Shown: positions 1 to 8,378 of the stretch, one piece after another
Numbering within the stretch: position 1 is the stretch's first letter
How the letters are laid out: each line of letters begins with the position of its first letter
Assembly (NCBI GenBank): GCA_023409995.1
Contig: JAEYQN010000010.1
Location: 1 to 38,061, forward strand
Length of the DNA: 38,061 nt
From: Cyanobacteria bacterium OH_CBB_238
GTDB lineage: Bacteria; Cyanobacteriota; Vampirovibrionia; Gastranaerophilales; Gastranaerophilaceae
Reading direction: 5' to 3'
Position numbers and translations under genes: made by a program
Notes under the pieces: generated by a model
Databases searched by the model: none
Told to the model about the DNA's origin: nothing
Seen by the model: only the letters and a program-made list of their open reading frames with translations

Positions 1-359
1 GCAATGAGCAGTATACTTGTTGGCCTATTAGCTTTAAAATTTTTGCTAAATTCAGAATCTATTTGCATTCCCATTTGCACTTTCTGTGACTCAATAAGTT
101 GTGCCATTTCTTTTTCGTTTTGAACCGGAAAAACGTTTCGAAACCATATTGAATGTTGAAAGTTATTTATTAATGAGCGAGTTATTTGCGTGTTACTTTT
201 GTCTAAATACGCAAGATCAATGTTTTTTACTTCCATTGTTGCTGCTCTTGCAAAAATTATTAACTGGATTAATGGGGGGAAAAAAACGAGAAATCTGCTT
301 TTGGGATCTCTCCATATGCTTAAAAATTCTTTTATAATAAGGCTTATTACTTTTTGCAT
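1..359 (-). CDS. ABC-2 type transporter permease, partial (runs off left edge)
   Basis: This is the first 119 codons of a membrane permease that continues beyond the left end of the window. Translation begins MQKVISLIIKEFLSIWRDPK, the usual start of a YbhR/YbhS-type ABC-2 permease: a short cytoplasmic helix with a KEF...RDPKS motif, then a hydrophobic stretch (FFPPLIQLIIFA), then a soluble loop. The ATG lies inside the stop of the preceding permease (TAATG, sharing one base), so the two are translationally coupled. Together they would form the membrane-spanning pair that works with the double ATPase further upstream. The plus-strand ORFs in this stretch are shadows. The family call is firm; substrate specificity cannot be read from the sequence. 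Confidence 0.85.
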   Translation of the reverse strand, partial: MQKVISLIIKEFLSIWRDPKSRFLVFFPPLIQLIIFARAATMEVKNIDLAYLDKSNTQITRSLINNFQHSIWFRNVFPVQNEKEMAQLIESQKVQMGMQIDSEFSKNFKANRPTSILLI

Positions 360-1459
360 TAGTACTCTAGCCTCATTTCTGTTTTTGCGTAGACTGCGGT
401 AAATAGTAACAATCCAATAAATAATAAAAATAGCGAATTAGGTAATATTATATTCCATACAGTTCCTGCTAAAAATTCACTTTGAATACACGATACAAAA
501 TATCTGGCAGGAATAATTCTTGTAAGGTATTGAAGACCCACAGGCATAGATGTTATAGGGTAAAGAAGTCCAGATAACATAAGGTTTGGTAAGAATCCAC
601 CAACAAGTGCTGCTTGGCTCGCTGTAAATTGGTTTTTTAATATAGTTGATATTAAAAGACCTTGCCCTAATGCTGTAAATAAAAATAATCCGGAGAATGC
701 TCCTAATACCATGTAGTTTCCTCTAAATGGAATGTCAAATACGACTACGCACATAAAAACATTGAAGCACATAGATAACATACCAAGTATAAAATATGAC
801 AGGTATTTGCCTAACACAAGGTCTATCCTTCGCACTCTGGTTGAAAGTAGAGACTCCATTGTTCCTCGTTCCCATTCTCTAGAGACGACAAGCGCTGTCA
901 GAAGCATTCCAATAAGCGTCATTGTTATTGCTAAAGAACCTGGAAGAATAAAATGGTGGCTATTAACATCTTGGTTGTACCAGTATCTGAGCTGTGTGTT
1001 TATTATTGGCCGCGGAGCATTGCCTTCTCGTATAAGCCAATTTTGTATTATGGTTTTAGGATATGATTGCACATAATTTGCAAGATTTACTTCACTTCCA
1101 TCGGTTATTACTTGTACATTTGCTACCTTATTATCTTTGATATTTTTATAAAAATCATTTGGTATGACTACAATTCCTCGTAATTTTGTTGAAACAAGGT
1201 CTTTATACATTTGCTTTTTATCTGTGTATACCAGTGCTTTAATGTACTTATTTTGCATAAAAGACTCTGTAAAACCTGTAATCTCTCGAGGATTGTTTTC
1301 TATTTTTATTCCTAGTGTTATTTTTAAAGTATCTAAATTTATCGCATACATATAAATCAGTAGTAGAATCATAGGCAATATAAATGCTATAAGAATACTG
1401 CTTGGATCTCTTACTATTTGATGAAATTCTTTTGCTATCAGTGCTCTTAGTATTTTCAT
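359..1459 (-). CDS. ABC-2 type transporter permease (YbhS-like)
   Basis: This 366-residue inner-membrane permease has the ABC-2 layout. One N-terminal membrane segment (about 22-42) is followed by a large extracytoplasmic domain (about 45-175), and then by five hydrophobic segments between about 175 and 360. The conserved REWERGTMESLLSTRVRR stretch marks the first cytoplasmic loop of this family. The start overlaps the stop of the ATPase gene by 4 bases (ATGA), and its stop overlaps the next permease start, so the genes form one tight operon. By analogy with YbhF/YbhS/YbhR it should be half of an export channel for hydrophobic drugs or similar compounds. The family is secure; the substrate is not known. 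Confidence 0.9.
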   Translation of the reverse strand: MKILRALIAKEFHQIVRDPSSILIAFILPMILLLIYMYAINLDTLKITLGIKIENNPREITGFTESFMQNKYIKALVYTDKKQMYKDLVSTKLRGIVVIPNDFYKNIKDNKVANVQVITDGSEVNLANYVQSYPKTIIQNWLIREGNAPRPIINTQLRYWYNQDVNSHHFILPGSLAITMTLIGMLLTALVVSREWERGTMESLLSTRVRRIDLVLGKYLSYFILGMLSMCFNVFMCVVVFDIPFRGNYMVLGAFSGLFLFTALGQGLLISTILKNQFTASQAALVGGFLPNLMLSGLLYPITSMPVGLQYLTRIIPARYFVSCIQSEFLAGTVWNIILPNSLFLLFIGLLLFTAVYAKTEMRLEY

Positions 1460-3153
1460 TTGATTTGGGCCTTATCTTCGTACTCATTAATTAATGATAT
1501 GAAGGCATCTTCCATAGTAGCTGTTGGTGATACTTTTTCTTTAAGTTCTGCTGGAGTGCCCATTGCAATTGTTTCCCCTTTATAAAATAAATTTATTCTA
1601 TCGCAATATTCAGCTTCACTCATAAAGTGTGTGGTAACAAGTATCGTAACCCCTTTTTCTGCAAGAGCATTTATGTGATTCCAAAAATCCCTTCGGGTTA
1701 ATGGGTCAACACCTGAAGTGGGCTCGTCAAGAAAAAGTATGGGAGGGCAATGCATTGTTGCACAGCTTAGCGCCAGTCTTTGCTTGTATCCTAGAGGTAA
1801 CTCTTCTGCATTTGTTTCTAGATATTTTTTAAATTTGAATATATTTATCATTTCTTCAATTTTTTCGGATTTTACTTTTCCAAAAAGTCCATATATCCCT
1901 GAAAAGAAATCAAGGTTTTGTCTCACAGTGAGGCTTCCATAGAGTGAAAATTTTTGTGCCATATAACCGAGATATGATCTTGCTTTTGTAGGATTTGTCT
2001 CAAGGTCGAGTCCCATAATTTTTCTGCTGCCCTGCGTTGGGGCAGCCAATCCACATAACATTTTAAAGGTTGTAGATTTACCTGCTCCATTTGGCCCTAG
2101 CAGCCCAAAAATTTCACCTTTTTTTACATTAAATGTATTCTTTCTAACTGCATAGAAATCCCCATATTTTTTTACAAGTCCATTTGCTTCTATAACAATG
2201 CTATCGTGGTTATTTTTTCCTACTTCAATGTAAGTTTCTGCAAGCTTTGATTTTTGCTTGTTCATTCCTCCCAAAATATCTATAACAGCATCTTCAAATC
2301 TTGGCTCTGTTTCTTCTAGGTTCTTCCCAATCGCATTTTTGGGGTCTTTAAAAACAATTCTTATATAATTACTTTGAATTGTTGCATCGACGACCCCTTC
2401 CCAGTTTTGTTTGATTTTCTCTAAAAATTGTCGGTTATTATTTTCTTTTGTTGCAAAGAAAACCCTGCCTTCTAGCTGTTTAGTCAATACTTCAGGTTTT
2501 CCTTGATATAAAACATTTCCATTATCCAAGAGTATGCATTCATCAAAGTTTTGTGCTTCATCCAAGTACGAAGTTGCCCATATAATAGTCATTCCTTCTA
2601 CTTGCAAATCTTTTACTATTTTTACAAGTTCTCGTCTTGAGATTGGATCAACACCAACAGATGGTTCATCCAGAATTAAGAGTTCAGTTTCTCCCAGTAA
2701 TGCGCACGCTAATCCTAATTTTTGTTTCATTCCTCCAGATAGTTTGCCGGCTAATCTGCCTCTGAATGCAGCTAAATCAGTAAATTCAAGAAGTTTATCA
2801 AATGTCTCTGTGAATTTGTTTTCTTCAACTCCTTTTAAATGAGCAAACAAAGTGAGATTTTCTAAGATCGTTAAGTCTTCATAAATCCCATTTTTTTGCG
2901 ACATGTAGCCAATTTTTTGATTTATTAAAATCTTTTGAGAAATAGTGTCTAGATTTAATGTTTTTATTGATCCTTCTGTTGGAATTAATAATCCTATTAT
3001 TAAGCGTAATAGAGTTGTTTTCCCAGCACCATCAGGACCTATCAATCCAGTTATTTTCCCCTTTTCTATTTTTAAGGAAATATTTGACAGGGAATCACTG
3101 CTTGAATCTTTAAACTTCTTGCTTAAATTTTCAATTACTATACTATCTTCCAT
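1456..3153 (-). CDS. Double ATP-binding ABC protein (YbhF-like)
   Basis: This 565-residue protein contains two ABC ATPase domains fused in tandem. Domain 1 (about 1-235) has Walker A GPDGAGKT (39-46), signature LSGGM (138-142) and Walker B ending DEPS (162-165). Its usual switch histidine is a serine (ATSYLDEA, S195). Domain 2 (about 318-555) has Walker A GPNGAGKS (353-360), a drifted signature LPLGY (452-456), DEPT (476-479) and a normal switch histidine (H509). The two sites are therefore asymmetric, which as I recall is typical of the YbhF family rather than decay. It lies 2 bases after the adaptor gene and overlaps the first permease by 4 bases. It should energise export by the two permeases at the inner membrane. 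Confidence 0.92.
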   Translation of the reverse strand: MEDSIVIENLSKKFKDSSSDSLSNISLKIEKGKITGLIGPDGAGKTTLLRLIIGLLIPTEGSIKTLNLDTISQKILINQKIGYMSQKNGIYEDLTILENLTLFAHLKGVEENKFTETFDKLLEFTDLAAFRGRLAGKLSGGMKQKLGLACALLGETELLILDEPSVGVDPISRRELVKIVKDLQVEGMTIIWATSYLDEAQNFDECILLDNGNVLYQGKPEVLTKQLEGRVFFATKENNNRQFLEKIKQNWEGVVDATIQSNYIRIVFKDPKNAIGKNLEETEPRFEDAVIDILGGMNKQKSKLAETYIEVGKNNHDSIVIEANGLVKKYGDFYAVRKNTFNVKKGEIFGLLGPNGAGKSTTFKMLCGLAAPTQGSRKIMGLDLETNPTKARSYLGYMAQKFSLYGSLTVRQNLDFFSGIYGLFGKVKSEKIEEMINIFKFKKYLETNAEELPLGYKQRLALSCATMHCPPILFLDEPTSGVDPLTRRDFWNHINALAEKGVTILVTTHFMSEAEYCDRINLFYKGETIAMGTPAELKEKVSPTATMEDAFISLINEYEDKAQIK

Positions 3154-3155
3154 AT

Positions 3156-4031
3156 TTAGCCTTTCAAGTCAGTTCTTACACTTTTGTCAGAAAGGTCTAT
3201 TTTTATTGTTACAGGCATTCCTTGTCTCAGAAATTCATCAGTCTCATAAACATAAACTCTTATGCGGTATACAAGATCAGTTCTGAGTTCGGTGGTTTCT
3301 ACTGTTTTGGGAGTGAATTCAGCTACAGGTGAAATAAATCCTATCCATCCAGTGTATTCACGTGGATTCCCTGTTTTTGGGTCTAAGGTGTCAGTTAGTA
3401 TCTTAGCTTTCATTCCATAGCGAATATTACCTAGGTTTGATTCGGGAACATATGCCCTGATCCAGACAGGCTTATCTTTTGCGATTGTATAGATTGGTTG
3501 TCCCGGAGTTGCAACAGAACCTGGCTCCTGAACTCTTGTCATAACTATTCCGTCACAGGGTGCGTATATTTTTGAATCTTTTAGGTTATTTTTGGCATAT
3601 TTTGCTGTAGCTTCAGCTAGTTTTAATGATGCTGATGTTTCATGTTTCTTGTTAGTTAATTCATCGCAATCTTGAGCAGATGTTGTACCGTCTTTACATA
3701 GCTGTATGTTTCTCTCAAATTTTGATGTAGCATCTTTATTTGCTGCTTTATTTACACCAATTTCTGCTACTGCTTTTTCATATTCGGCTTTATATTGAGT
3801 ATTGTATAATATAGCCATTAAGTCACCTTCTTTGACTCGATCGCCTTCTTCATATAACATTTTTGCAATTTCACCTTCAATCCTGAATCCTAAATCTACT
3901 TGTCTTATTTCAATATTTCCGTACAACGTAAGTTCATTAGTTACCTCATGTCTTCCTTTCAAGTATTTGTAAGACATAATAAATACGATTATTAATATAA
4001 AAAATATTGCTGTTATTCTTATGAATTTCAT
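3156..4031 (-). CDS. HlyD-family periplasmic adaptor (YbhG-like)
   Basis: This 291-residue membrane-fusion protein starts with a single membrane anchor (about 5-23, ITAIFFILIIVFIMSY). Next comes a biotinyl-lipoyl-like half (NIEIRQVDLGFRIEGEI), a coiled-coil hairpin (about 85-145) and the second half (KIYAPCDGIVMTRVQEPGSV), followed by a beta-barrel region. The KIYAP-DG motif is diagnostic of HlyD/EmrA-type adaptors. The protein would bridge the inner-membrane ABC exporter and the outer-membrane channel. Its ATG follows the stop of the channel gene with no gap. Length and order match ybhG-type operons. The family is certain; the cargo is not. Confidence 0.92.
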   Translation of the reverse strand: MKFIRITAIFFILIIVFIMSYKYLKGRHEVTNELTLYGNIEIRQVDLGFRIEGEIAKMLYEEGDRVKEGDLMAILYNTQYKAEYEKAVAEIGVNKAANKDATSKFERNIQLCKDGTTSAQDCDELTNKKHETSASLKLAEATAKYAKNNLKDSKIYAPCDGIVMTRVQEPGSVATPGQPIYTIAKDKPVWIRAYVPESNLGNIRYGMKAKILTDTLDPKTGNPREYTGWIGFISPVAEFTPKTVETTELRTDLVYRIRVYVYETDEFLRQGMPVTIKIDLSDKSVRTDLKG

Positions 4032-5414
4032 TTATAGTTTTCCTCCCACAGCTTTATACAATGTAAGATAGCTTACAAGTAATGTTGTTTTTGAATCATA
4101 GTAGTTCTGTTCTATTTTTATTAGTTCTAGTTCTTTTTCAAGTAAGTCTGTATAAGAAATTGTTCCATATTTAAATTGTTTTTTAGCTCTTATATAGTTA
4201 TCTTCTTCTTTTTTTAGCTTAATTTTATTGTTGTTTACCCACTCGGTATCTTTCTTTATAAAGTACAAGCTGTCATTTACTTCTTTTACTGCTGTTAAAT
4301 TTGTTTGGTTATAAGTTTCGAAAAATTGTTCATATTGTGCTTTTTTAATTTTTAAATTAGCTAACTTTCGTCCACCGAAATATATATCTTGTGTTGCAGC
4401 AGCTATAAGTGTTGCAAATGATGCTCTCCAGCCGAAGAAATTACCTTCTCCGATTGTATTGAAGCTGTATATGCCAATAATATTGAATCTGGGAAAGAAA
4501 TCTTTCCTGGCAATTCTTATGTTAATCTTGGCTTCTTCAAGCCTTTTTTCAGCGGCAAGAACATCTGGTCGGGAAAATATAACATCAGAATCAATGCATT
4601 GTGGTGATTGGCCTAAATATTCAAATGTTTCAATTTTGCCAAATTTCAAGTCGCAAATATTGCAAGGTGATTCTCCTATCAGCACTGCAAATTCGTTTAT
4701 CAATTTTTGTCTTAGTTTTTGCATTGTTATTAGTGTGTTCTCTGATGTTTTGACTTCTTCGGTACTGGTGTTTAAATCAATTGCAGAAAGAACCCCTCTA
4801 TTGAACCTCTTGGTATTTCGATCCAGTATTTCTTGGGCATTTTTTAAATTTTTCTTTTGCAAAATTATTCTTTTATCTAAGTTTAGAATATTTATATATG
4901 CAGTTGCTACTATTGATGCAGTTGATAAATAGGCTGATTGTTCATCAAACTGTGTTGCCTGATATTCTTTTTGTTGGCTTTTTGTTGCATCCCTATTTTT
5001 TGCTAACAAATCGGCTTCGTAGCGCATGAAAAATGGTAAAATAAATGCATTTTGTGAGATCTCACTTCCCATATAAGCAGGAGAATTTAATCCATTGTAA
5101 AGTGGGCTTACAGATAGTGTAGGAAGTTCTTTTCCAAAGGTGTATCTTACGAAATTTCTGTATTCTTCAACTTGCCAGGATGTTTTCCTTAGATTGTGAT
5201 TATTTGTTATTGCTTTTACAATATAATCTCTTAAGTATGGATCATTGAAATTGCACCACCAATTTATATTTATGTAATCAAGTTTCTGATTGTAGTTATT
5301 AATATTACTTTCGTTTTTTTTGCTTCTGAAAGCTAGTGCTGGACTATAGCCCTGAAAAACAATGCAGAGCAGCATAAAAATGGAAAGTATTACTTTAAAT
5401 TTGTTTTTCATCAA
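4032..5414 (-). CDS. TolC-family outer-membrane efflux channel
   Basis: This 460-residue protein has a signal peptide (cleavage probably after SPALA, about residue 28). Two related helical repeats follow, as in TolC/NodT channels. Typical landmarks are SRPDVLAAEKRLEEAKINIRIARKDFFP in the middle (broken here as the RPDV and ARKDFFP blocks) and a C-terminal RAKKQFKYGTISYTDLLEKE helix. It should form the outer-membrane duct of a tripartite pump with the adaptor and ABC proteins encoded downstream. The start overlaps the stop of the TetR gene by 4 bases. Having a dedicated channel in the operon, rather than a shared TolC, indicates a self-sufficient exporter. Confidence 0.92.
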   Translation of the reverse strand: MMKNKFKVILSIFMLLCIVFQGYSPALAFRSKKNESNINNYNQKLDYININWWCNFNDPYLRDYIVKAITNNHNLRKTSWQVEEYRNFVRYTFGKELPTLSVSPLYNGLNSPAYMGSEISQNAFILPFFMRYEADLLAKNRDATKSQQKEYQATQFDEQSAYLSTASIVATAYINILNLDKRIILQKKNLKNAQEILDRNTKRFNRGVLSAIDLNTSTEEVKTSENTLITMQKLRQKLINEFAVLIGESPCNICDLKFGKIETFEYLGQSPQCIDSDVIFSRPDVLAAEKRLEEAKINIRIARKDFFPRFNIIGIYSFNTIGEGNFFGWRASFATLIAAATQDIYFGGRKLANLKIKKAQYEQFFETYNQTNLTAVKEVNDSLYFIKKDTEWVNNNKIKLKKEEDNYIRAKKQFKYGTISYTDLLEKELELIKIEQNYYDSKTTLLVSYLTLYKAVGGKL

Positions 5415-6046
5415 TTATTCTCTAAGCTGTCAAGGATTGCCATTGTTTGATTTATTGCTATATTTTTTATCATTTCAACATCTTCAGCTGTATAGCCACT
5501 CTGGTTAAGTTCTTTCAGTGAAAATTGGGTTAGTATTCTTGCTGCATTCATTTGACCGGCAATTGAAATAGTTCTAAATACAACTTCTTTATCGTTCTCT
5601 TCTTTATTTAAAATTGATGCAATAATTCGCTTAAATATCTTATAGCCAGCAGAATTTATTGTGGTTCCTGAAGTAATTTGCTCTCTCAACATTATTATTA
5701 TTTCTGCATTAGTAATTGCGCTTGAGTAGAAAAAACTTATAAAACAATCTATTATCTTTAGTAATAGTTGTACTTTTTCTTCTCTATTCATTTCTTTTAA
5801 ATTTAGCTCTTTATCAATCAACTCTGAATTTTTGAGTACGTTAAATATTAATTTGTCTGCTATATCTGAAATTATCTTTTTATATAAACCTTCTTTGCCG
5901 CCAAAGTAATATGAAATCATACTTATATTTACATCGGCTTTTTTACAAATATCTCTGGTGCTAGCTCCGTCAAATCCATGTTTAGCAAATAGTTCTTTGC
6001 TAACTTCTAATATCGTTTCTTCTTTTGTTAAGCTATTTTTTTTCAT
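5411..6046 (-). CDS. TetR-family regulator of the efflux operon (CecR/YbiH-like)
   Basis: This 211-residue regulator has an N-terminal TetR helix-turn-helix (about 8-57: TRDICKKADVNISMISYYF, then GGKEGLYKKI). An all-helical ligand-binding domain follows. The CecR (DUF1956) subgroup is suggested because the gene heads an operon with channel, HlyD, double ABC ATPase and paired ABC-2 permeases, the same content as E. coli ybiH-ybhGFSR, and by the C-terminal layout. A good ribosome site (GTGAGG, 8 bases ahead) precedes the ATG. A palindrome overlaps the -35 box upstream, so it probably represses its own operon until a drug-like ligand binds. The subgroup is inferred; the TetR family call is certain. 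Confidence 0.9.
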   Translation of the reverse strand: MKKNSLTKEETILEVSKELFAKHGFDGASTRDICKKADVNISMISYYFGGKEGLYKKIISDIADKLIFNVLKNSELIDKELNLKEMNREEKVQLLLKIIDCFISFFYSSAITNAEIIIMLREQITSGTTINSAGYKIFKRIIASILNKEENDKEVVFRTISIAGQMNAARILTQFSLKELNQSGYTAEDVEMIKNIAINQTMAILDSLENN

Positions 6047-6070
6047 ATAAAATTCCTCACTTACAAAAGC

Positions 6071-6099
6071 AATATAACAGTTTTTTATAAATTAATCAA
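6071..6099 (-). promoter_or_regulatory. Sigma70-type promoter of the efflux operon
   Basis: On the minus strand a -35 TTGATT (6099-6094), a 17-base spacer and a -10 TATATT (6076-6071) lie about 25 bases ahead of the TetR start codon. The -35 box falls inside the palindromic arm of the putative operator. Inferred from sequence match only. Confidence 0.6.
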
Positions 6100-6118
6100 A
6101 CAAACGATTGATTAATTT
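6089..6118. promoter_or_regulatory. Palindromic operator candidate for the TetR regulator
   Basis: Perfect 11-bp arms AAATTAATCAA (6089-6099) and TTGATTAATTT (6108-6118) are separated by 8 bases. The palindrome overlaps the -35 box of the operon promoter, the placement expected for autorepression by the adjacent TetR-family protein. TetR dimers usually bind palindromes of this size. Binding is inferred. Confidence 0.6.
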
Positions 6119-6230
6119 TCTATTATTTGATTATAATTCTAATTATAAGGATGATTTTATCTCACCTGTAAAGCATAATAGTATTAGTTAATTGGCTATT
6201 TGCAAGACTAGTTTCTCTTTCTTAAAAACA

Positions 6231-6260
6231 AAAAGAGCTTGATTTATATCAAGCTCTTTT
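6231..6260. terminator. Bidirectional intrinsic terminator after lemA
   Basis: A perfect 13-bp stem (6231-6243 with 6248-6260; loop TTAT) is flanked by A-rich and T-rich runs on both sides. It lies 15 bases after the lemA stop on the minus strand and ends the LemA operon. Confidence 0.85.
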
Positions 6261-6275
6261 TATTGTGTGTTCTGG

Positions 6276-6848
6276 TTAAAATTCTACTTTAGGTGCTCGC
6301 TTTGCTTCTTGATCAGCTATAAAGTAATCTCTATTTTTTATGCCTGATATTTTAGCTATTATGTTTGTTGGAAATGTTCTTACTTTTGCATTTAAAACTT
6401 TTACTGATTCGTTATAGTCCATTCTTGCAACAGTTAGACGGTTTTCTGTTCCTGCAATTTCATCTTGTAAAGCTAAGAAATTTTGATTAGCTTTCAGTTG
6501 CGGATAGTTTTCGGCAATGGCTAGAAGTCTTGAAAGTGCTCCGTTAAACTCGCTATTGGCTTTATTTATTTTGTCCATATCTTTGGATTTTACAGCACCA
6601 GAAAGTCTAGAACGTGCATCAGCAACCTCGATGAATATTGATTTTTCATGCGCGGCATAACCTTTTACTGTATTTACCAAATTAGGAATTAAATCACTTC
6701 TTCGCTGAAGTTGATTTTCAACTTGAGCCCAACTTGAATTTATAGATTCATCCATCACTTGCAGATTGTTGTATGTACCCATAAAGTTGCCAATAAATAA
6801 AACTACTATTGCAACAATAACGACTATGGTTGTTAGTCCTTTATTCAT
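6276..6848 (-). CDS. lemA: LemA family protein
   Basis: This 190-residue protein has an N-terminal membrane anchor (about 6-24, hydrophobic valine/isoleucine-rich). The helical LemA domain follows, with the family hallmarks SWAQVENQLQRRSDLIPNLV and VKGYAAHEK near the start and the closing NYPQLKANQNFLALQDEI block. LemA proteins are membrane-anchored four-helix bundles of unsettled function and often lie beside TPM-domain proteins, as here. Its start is 13 bases after the nucleotidyltransferase-fold gene with a GAGGA ribosome site. It is the last gene of the operon, followed at once by a strong terminator. Confidence 0.93.
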   Translation of the reverse strand: MNKGLTTIVVIVAIVVLFIGNFMGTYNNLQVMDESINSSWAQVENQLQRRSDLIPNLVNTVKGYAAHEKSIFIEVADARSRLSGAVKSKDMDKINKANSEFNGALSRLLAIAENYPQLKANQNFLALQDEIAGTENRLTVARMDYNESVKVLNAKVRTFPTNIIAKISGIKNRDYFIADQEAKRAPKVEF

Positions 6849-6861
6849 TTTTTCCTCGCTT

Positions 6862-7575
6862 CTATTCTATACTATCTACATATTTTAAAACATTCGCCGT
6901 TGAAGTTATCATTTTCGCAATTATATCATCAAACTCTTTTGCTTTTATTGCGTTTTTATTGTCTTTGAAACTAATACATTTTTCGTAAGTGGGTAGGTCT
7001 ATTTCTGTTTTGTCTGATATTCTTTTTATTATCTCTTTTTTGTCATCAGAAATTCCTAAGTCTGTTATTCTCAGAATTGCTCTAAATAAAGAAATAGAGC
7101 TTTTAAACGAGTATTTTATTAGATTTTCTTTTGCTTTATGGTTGTTTCCTGTCAAAATATAATTTTGTCTTAGTTTCATAAGTAAATTTTTTATTTCTGA
7201 TTCACATTGTAATCTTAAATTTTTTGTTTCAATAACTAAAGGATTAACTACATCTTCTCCAAATAATATTTTATAATTATCTTTTATGTCTAGATACTCG
7301 ATTGTGTATACGTCAGATGAGCAGAACCATTCGTTGTAGTCCATAAATATTGGCATTGGATTTTTTGTCTTCTCCCATTTTTGAACCATTTTAGTTGCAT
7401 TTTTTAGATCAATTGCTTCGAGGTCTTTGATTACAATTATTAAATTAATGTCTGAAGTTTCGTCGCAAATATCCTTGGCACATGAGCCAAAGAGAATAAC
7501 AGATTTTAGCCTATCATTGCATAGGGAATGAACTTCATTGATTAACCCTTGTATTTCTTTTTTGAATTTTTCCAT
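6862..7575 (-). CDS. Nucleotidyltransferase-fold protein with altered catalytic motif
   Basis: This 237-residue protein begins with a MNT/KNT-type nucleotidyltransferase fold: VILFGSCAKDICDETSD then INLIIV. The GS pair is at 30-31. The usual metal-binding D-x-D reads D42-I-N44, so the second carboxylate is replaced by asparagine; a possible third carboxylate is D79 (PIFMD). The rest (about 110-237) is helical and may be a HEPN-like or substrate-binding bundle. It lies between the TPM gene (3 bases upstream) and lemA (13 bases downstream). It may be an enzyme with a relaxed motif or a non-catalytic derivative; I cannot tell which. No known role links this fold to LemA/TPM, and no antitoxin-like partner is visible. 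Confidence 0.75.
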   Translation of the reverse strand: MEKFKKEIQGLINEVHSLCNDRLKSVILFGSCAKDICDETSDINLIIVIKDLEAIDLKNATKMVQKWEKTKNPMPIFMDYNEWFCSSDVYTIEYLDIKDNYKILFGEDVVNPLVIETKNLRLQCESEIKNLLMKLRQNYILTGNNHKAKENLIKYSFKSSISLFRAILRITDLGISDDKKEIIKRISDKTEIDLPTYEKCISFKDNKNAIKAKEFDDIIAKMITSTANVLKYVDSIE

Positions 7576-7578
7576 AAA

Positions 7579-8364
7579 TTACCAGCCTCCTGATGCTCCT
7601 CCTCCACCAAAGCCGCCACCGCCTCCAAATCCGCCGAAGCCGCTACCGCTTCCGAATCCACCGAAACCACCGAAACCTGATGAGTGGCTATCTGAAAATA
7701 ACCATGGGGTAAAGAATAATACATCACCTCTTCTGTTATATCTATTGTCTTTATATGTATAGATTCTTATTAACATGACAATTACGAATATATAAAATAT
7801 TATATCAAACAGTGTTATTGCTGGTTCTTCGGGAGGAATGGAGTATGTTCCTGTTAATTCTACATTATTGGCTTTTGCTATTTTATTTGCAATTGCAGTC
7901 GCTCCATATGTTATTCCTTTTTCGTAGTCATTTGTTTTGAAATTGGGGATAATATATTGATCTCTTATTCTTCCAGCCATAGAATCAGTGATGGTGCCTT
8001 CTAATCCATAACCAATTTCAATTCTTAATTTCCTCTCTTTTGGCGCAACAAGAAGTATAATTCCATTGTTTTCTTTTTTTTTGCCTATTTTCCATTGTCT
8101 GCCAATTTCGAGCCCAACATCTTCTATTGGGTATCCGTTCAAAGAATCAATTGTTACAACTACTTCTTCAACGCCAGTTTTTGCTTCCAGTTCACGAAGA
8201 TTGTTATCTAATTTTGTCTTTGTTGATTCAGACAGTATTCCTGCAAAGTCGTTTATATAACCAATAGGACTTGGTGCTATGTATTTCGCATAAACCATAT
8301 TTGTGCAAAATATAGACCCCAAAATGCCTGCTATTATTATCGTTATTATTTTTCTGTTAAACAT
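7579..8364 (-). CDS. Secreted TPM-domain protein with glycine-rich tail (YgcG-like)
   Basis: This 261-residue protein has a signal peptide (1-26, ending VYA). A TPM domain spans about 35-165 (INDFAGILSE, TGVEEVVVTIDSLNG, NGIILLVAPKERKLRIEIGYGLEG), then one membrane segment about 184-203. The tail, 228-261, is made of FGGFGG/GGGG units and ends SGGW. This is the standard layout of YgcG/TPM proteins that sit beside LemA. The AGGAGG encoded by the last tail codons is also a ribosome site for the next gene. The start has no clear ribosome site of its own, and a 51-codon ORF ends 14 bases upstream, so it may rely on coupled translation. The molecular activity is unsettled in the family. Confidence 0.9.
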   Translation of the reverse strand: MFNRKIITIIIAGILGSIFCTNMVYAKYIAPSPIGYINDFAGILSESTKTKLDNNLRELEAKTGVEEVVVTIDSLNGYPIEDVGLEIGRQWKIGKKKENNGIILLVAPKERKLRIEIGYGLEGTITDSMAGRIRDQYIIPNFKTNDYEKGITYGATAIANKIAKANNVELTGTYSIPPEEPAITLFDIIFYIFVIVMLIRIYTYKDNRYNRRGDVLFFTPWLFSDSHSSGFGGFGGFGSGSGFGGFGGGGGFGGGGASGGW

Positions 8365-8378
8365 TTTTGAAAAACCAA

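Noticed and set aside
101..402. Plus-strand ORFs at the left edge
   Set aside because: They are antisense to a clear minus-strand ABC-2 permease reading that continues past the edge; they have no ribosome site or family resemblance.
1456..3153. Drifted second ABC signature (LPLGY) and missing switch histidine in domain 1 as signs of decay
   Set aside because: As I recall this asymmetry is typical of YbhF-type double ATPases, and all other motifs are intact.
7538..7762. Plus-strand proline-rich ORF
   Set aside because: It is the antisense shadow of the glycine-rich tail of the TPM protein (glycine codons read as proline).
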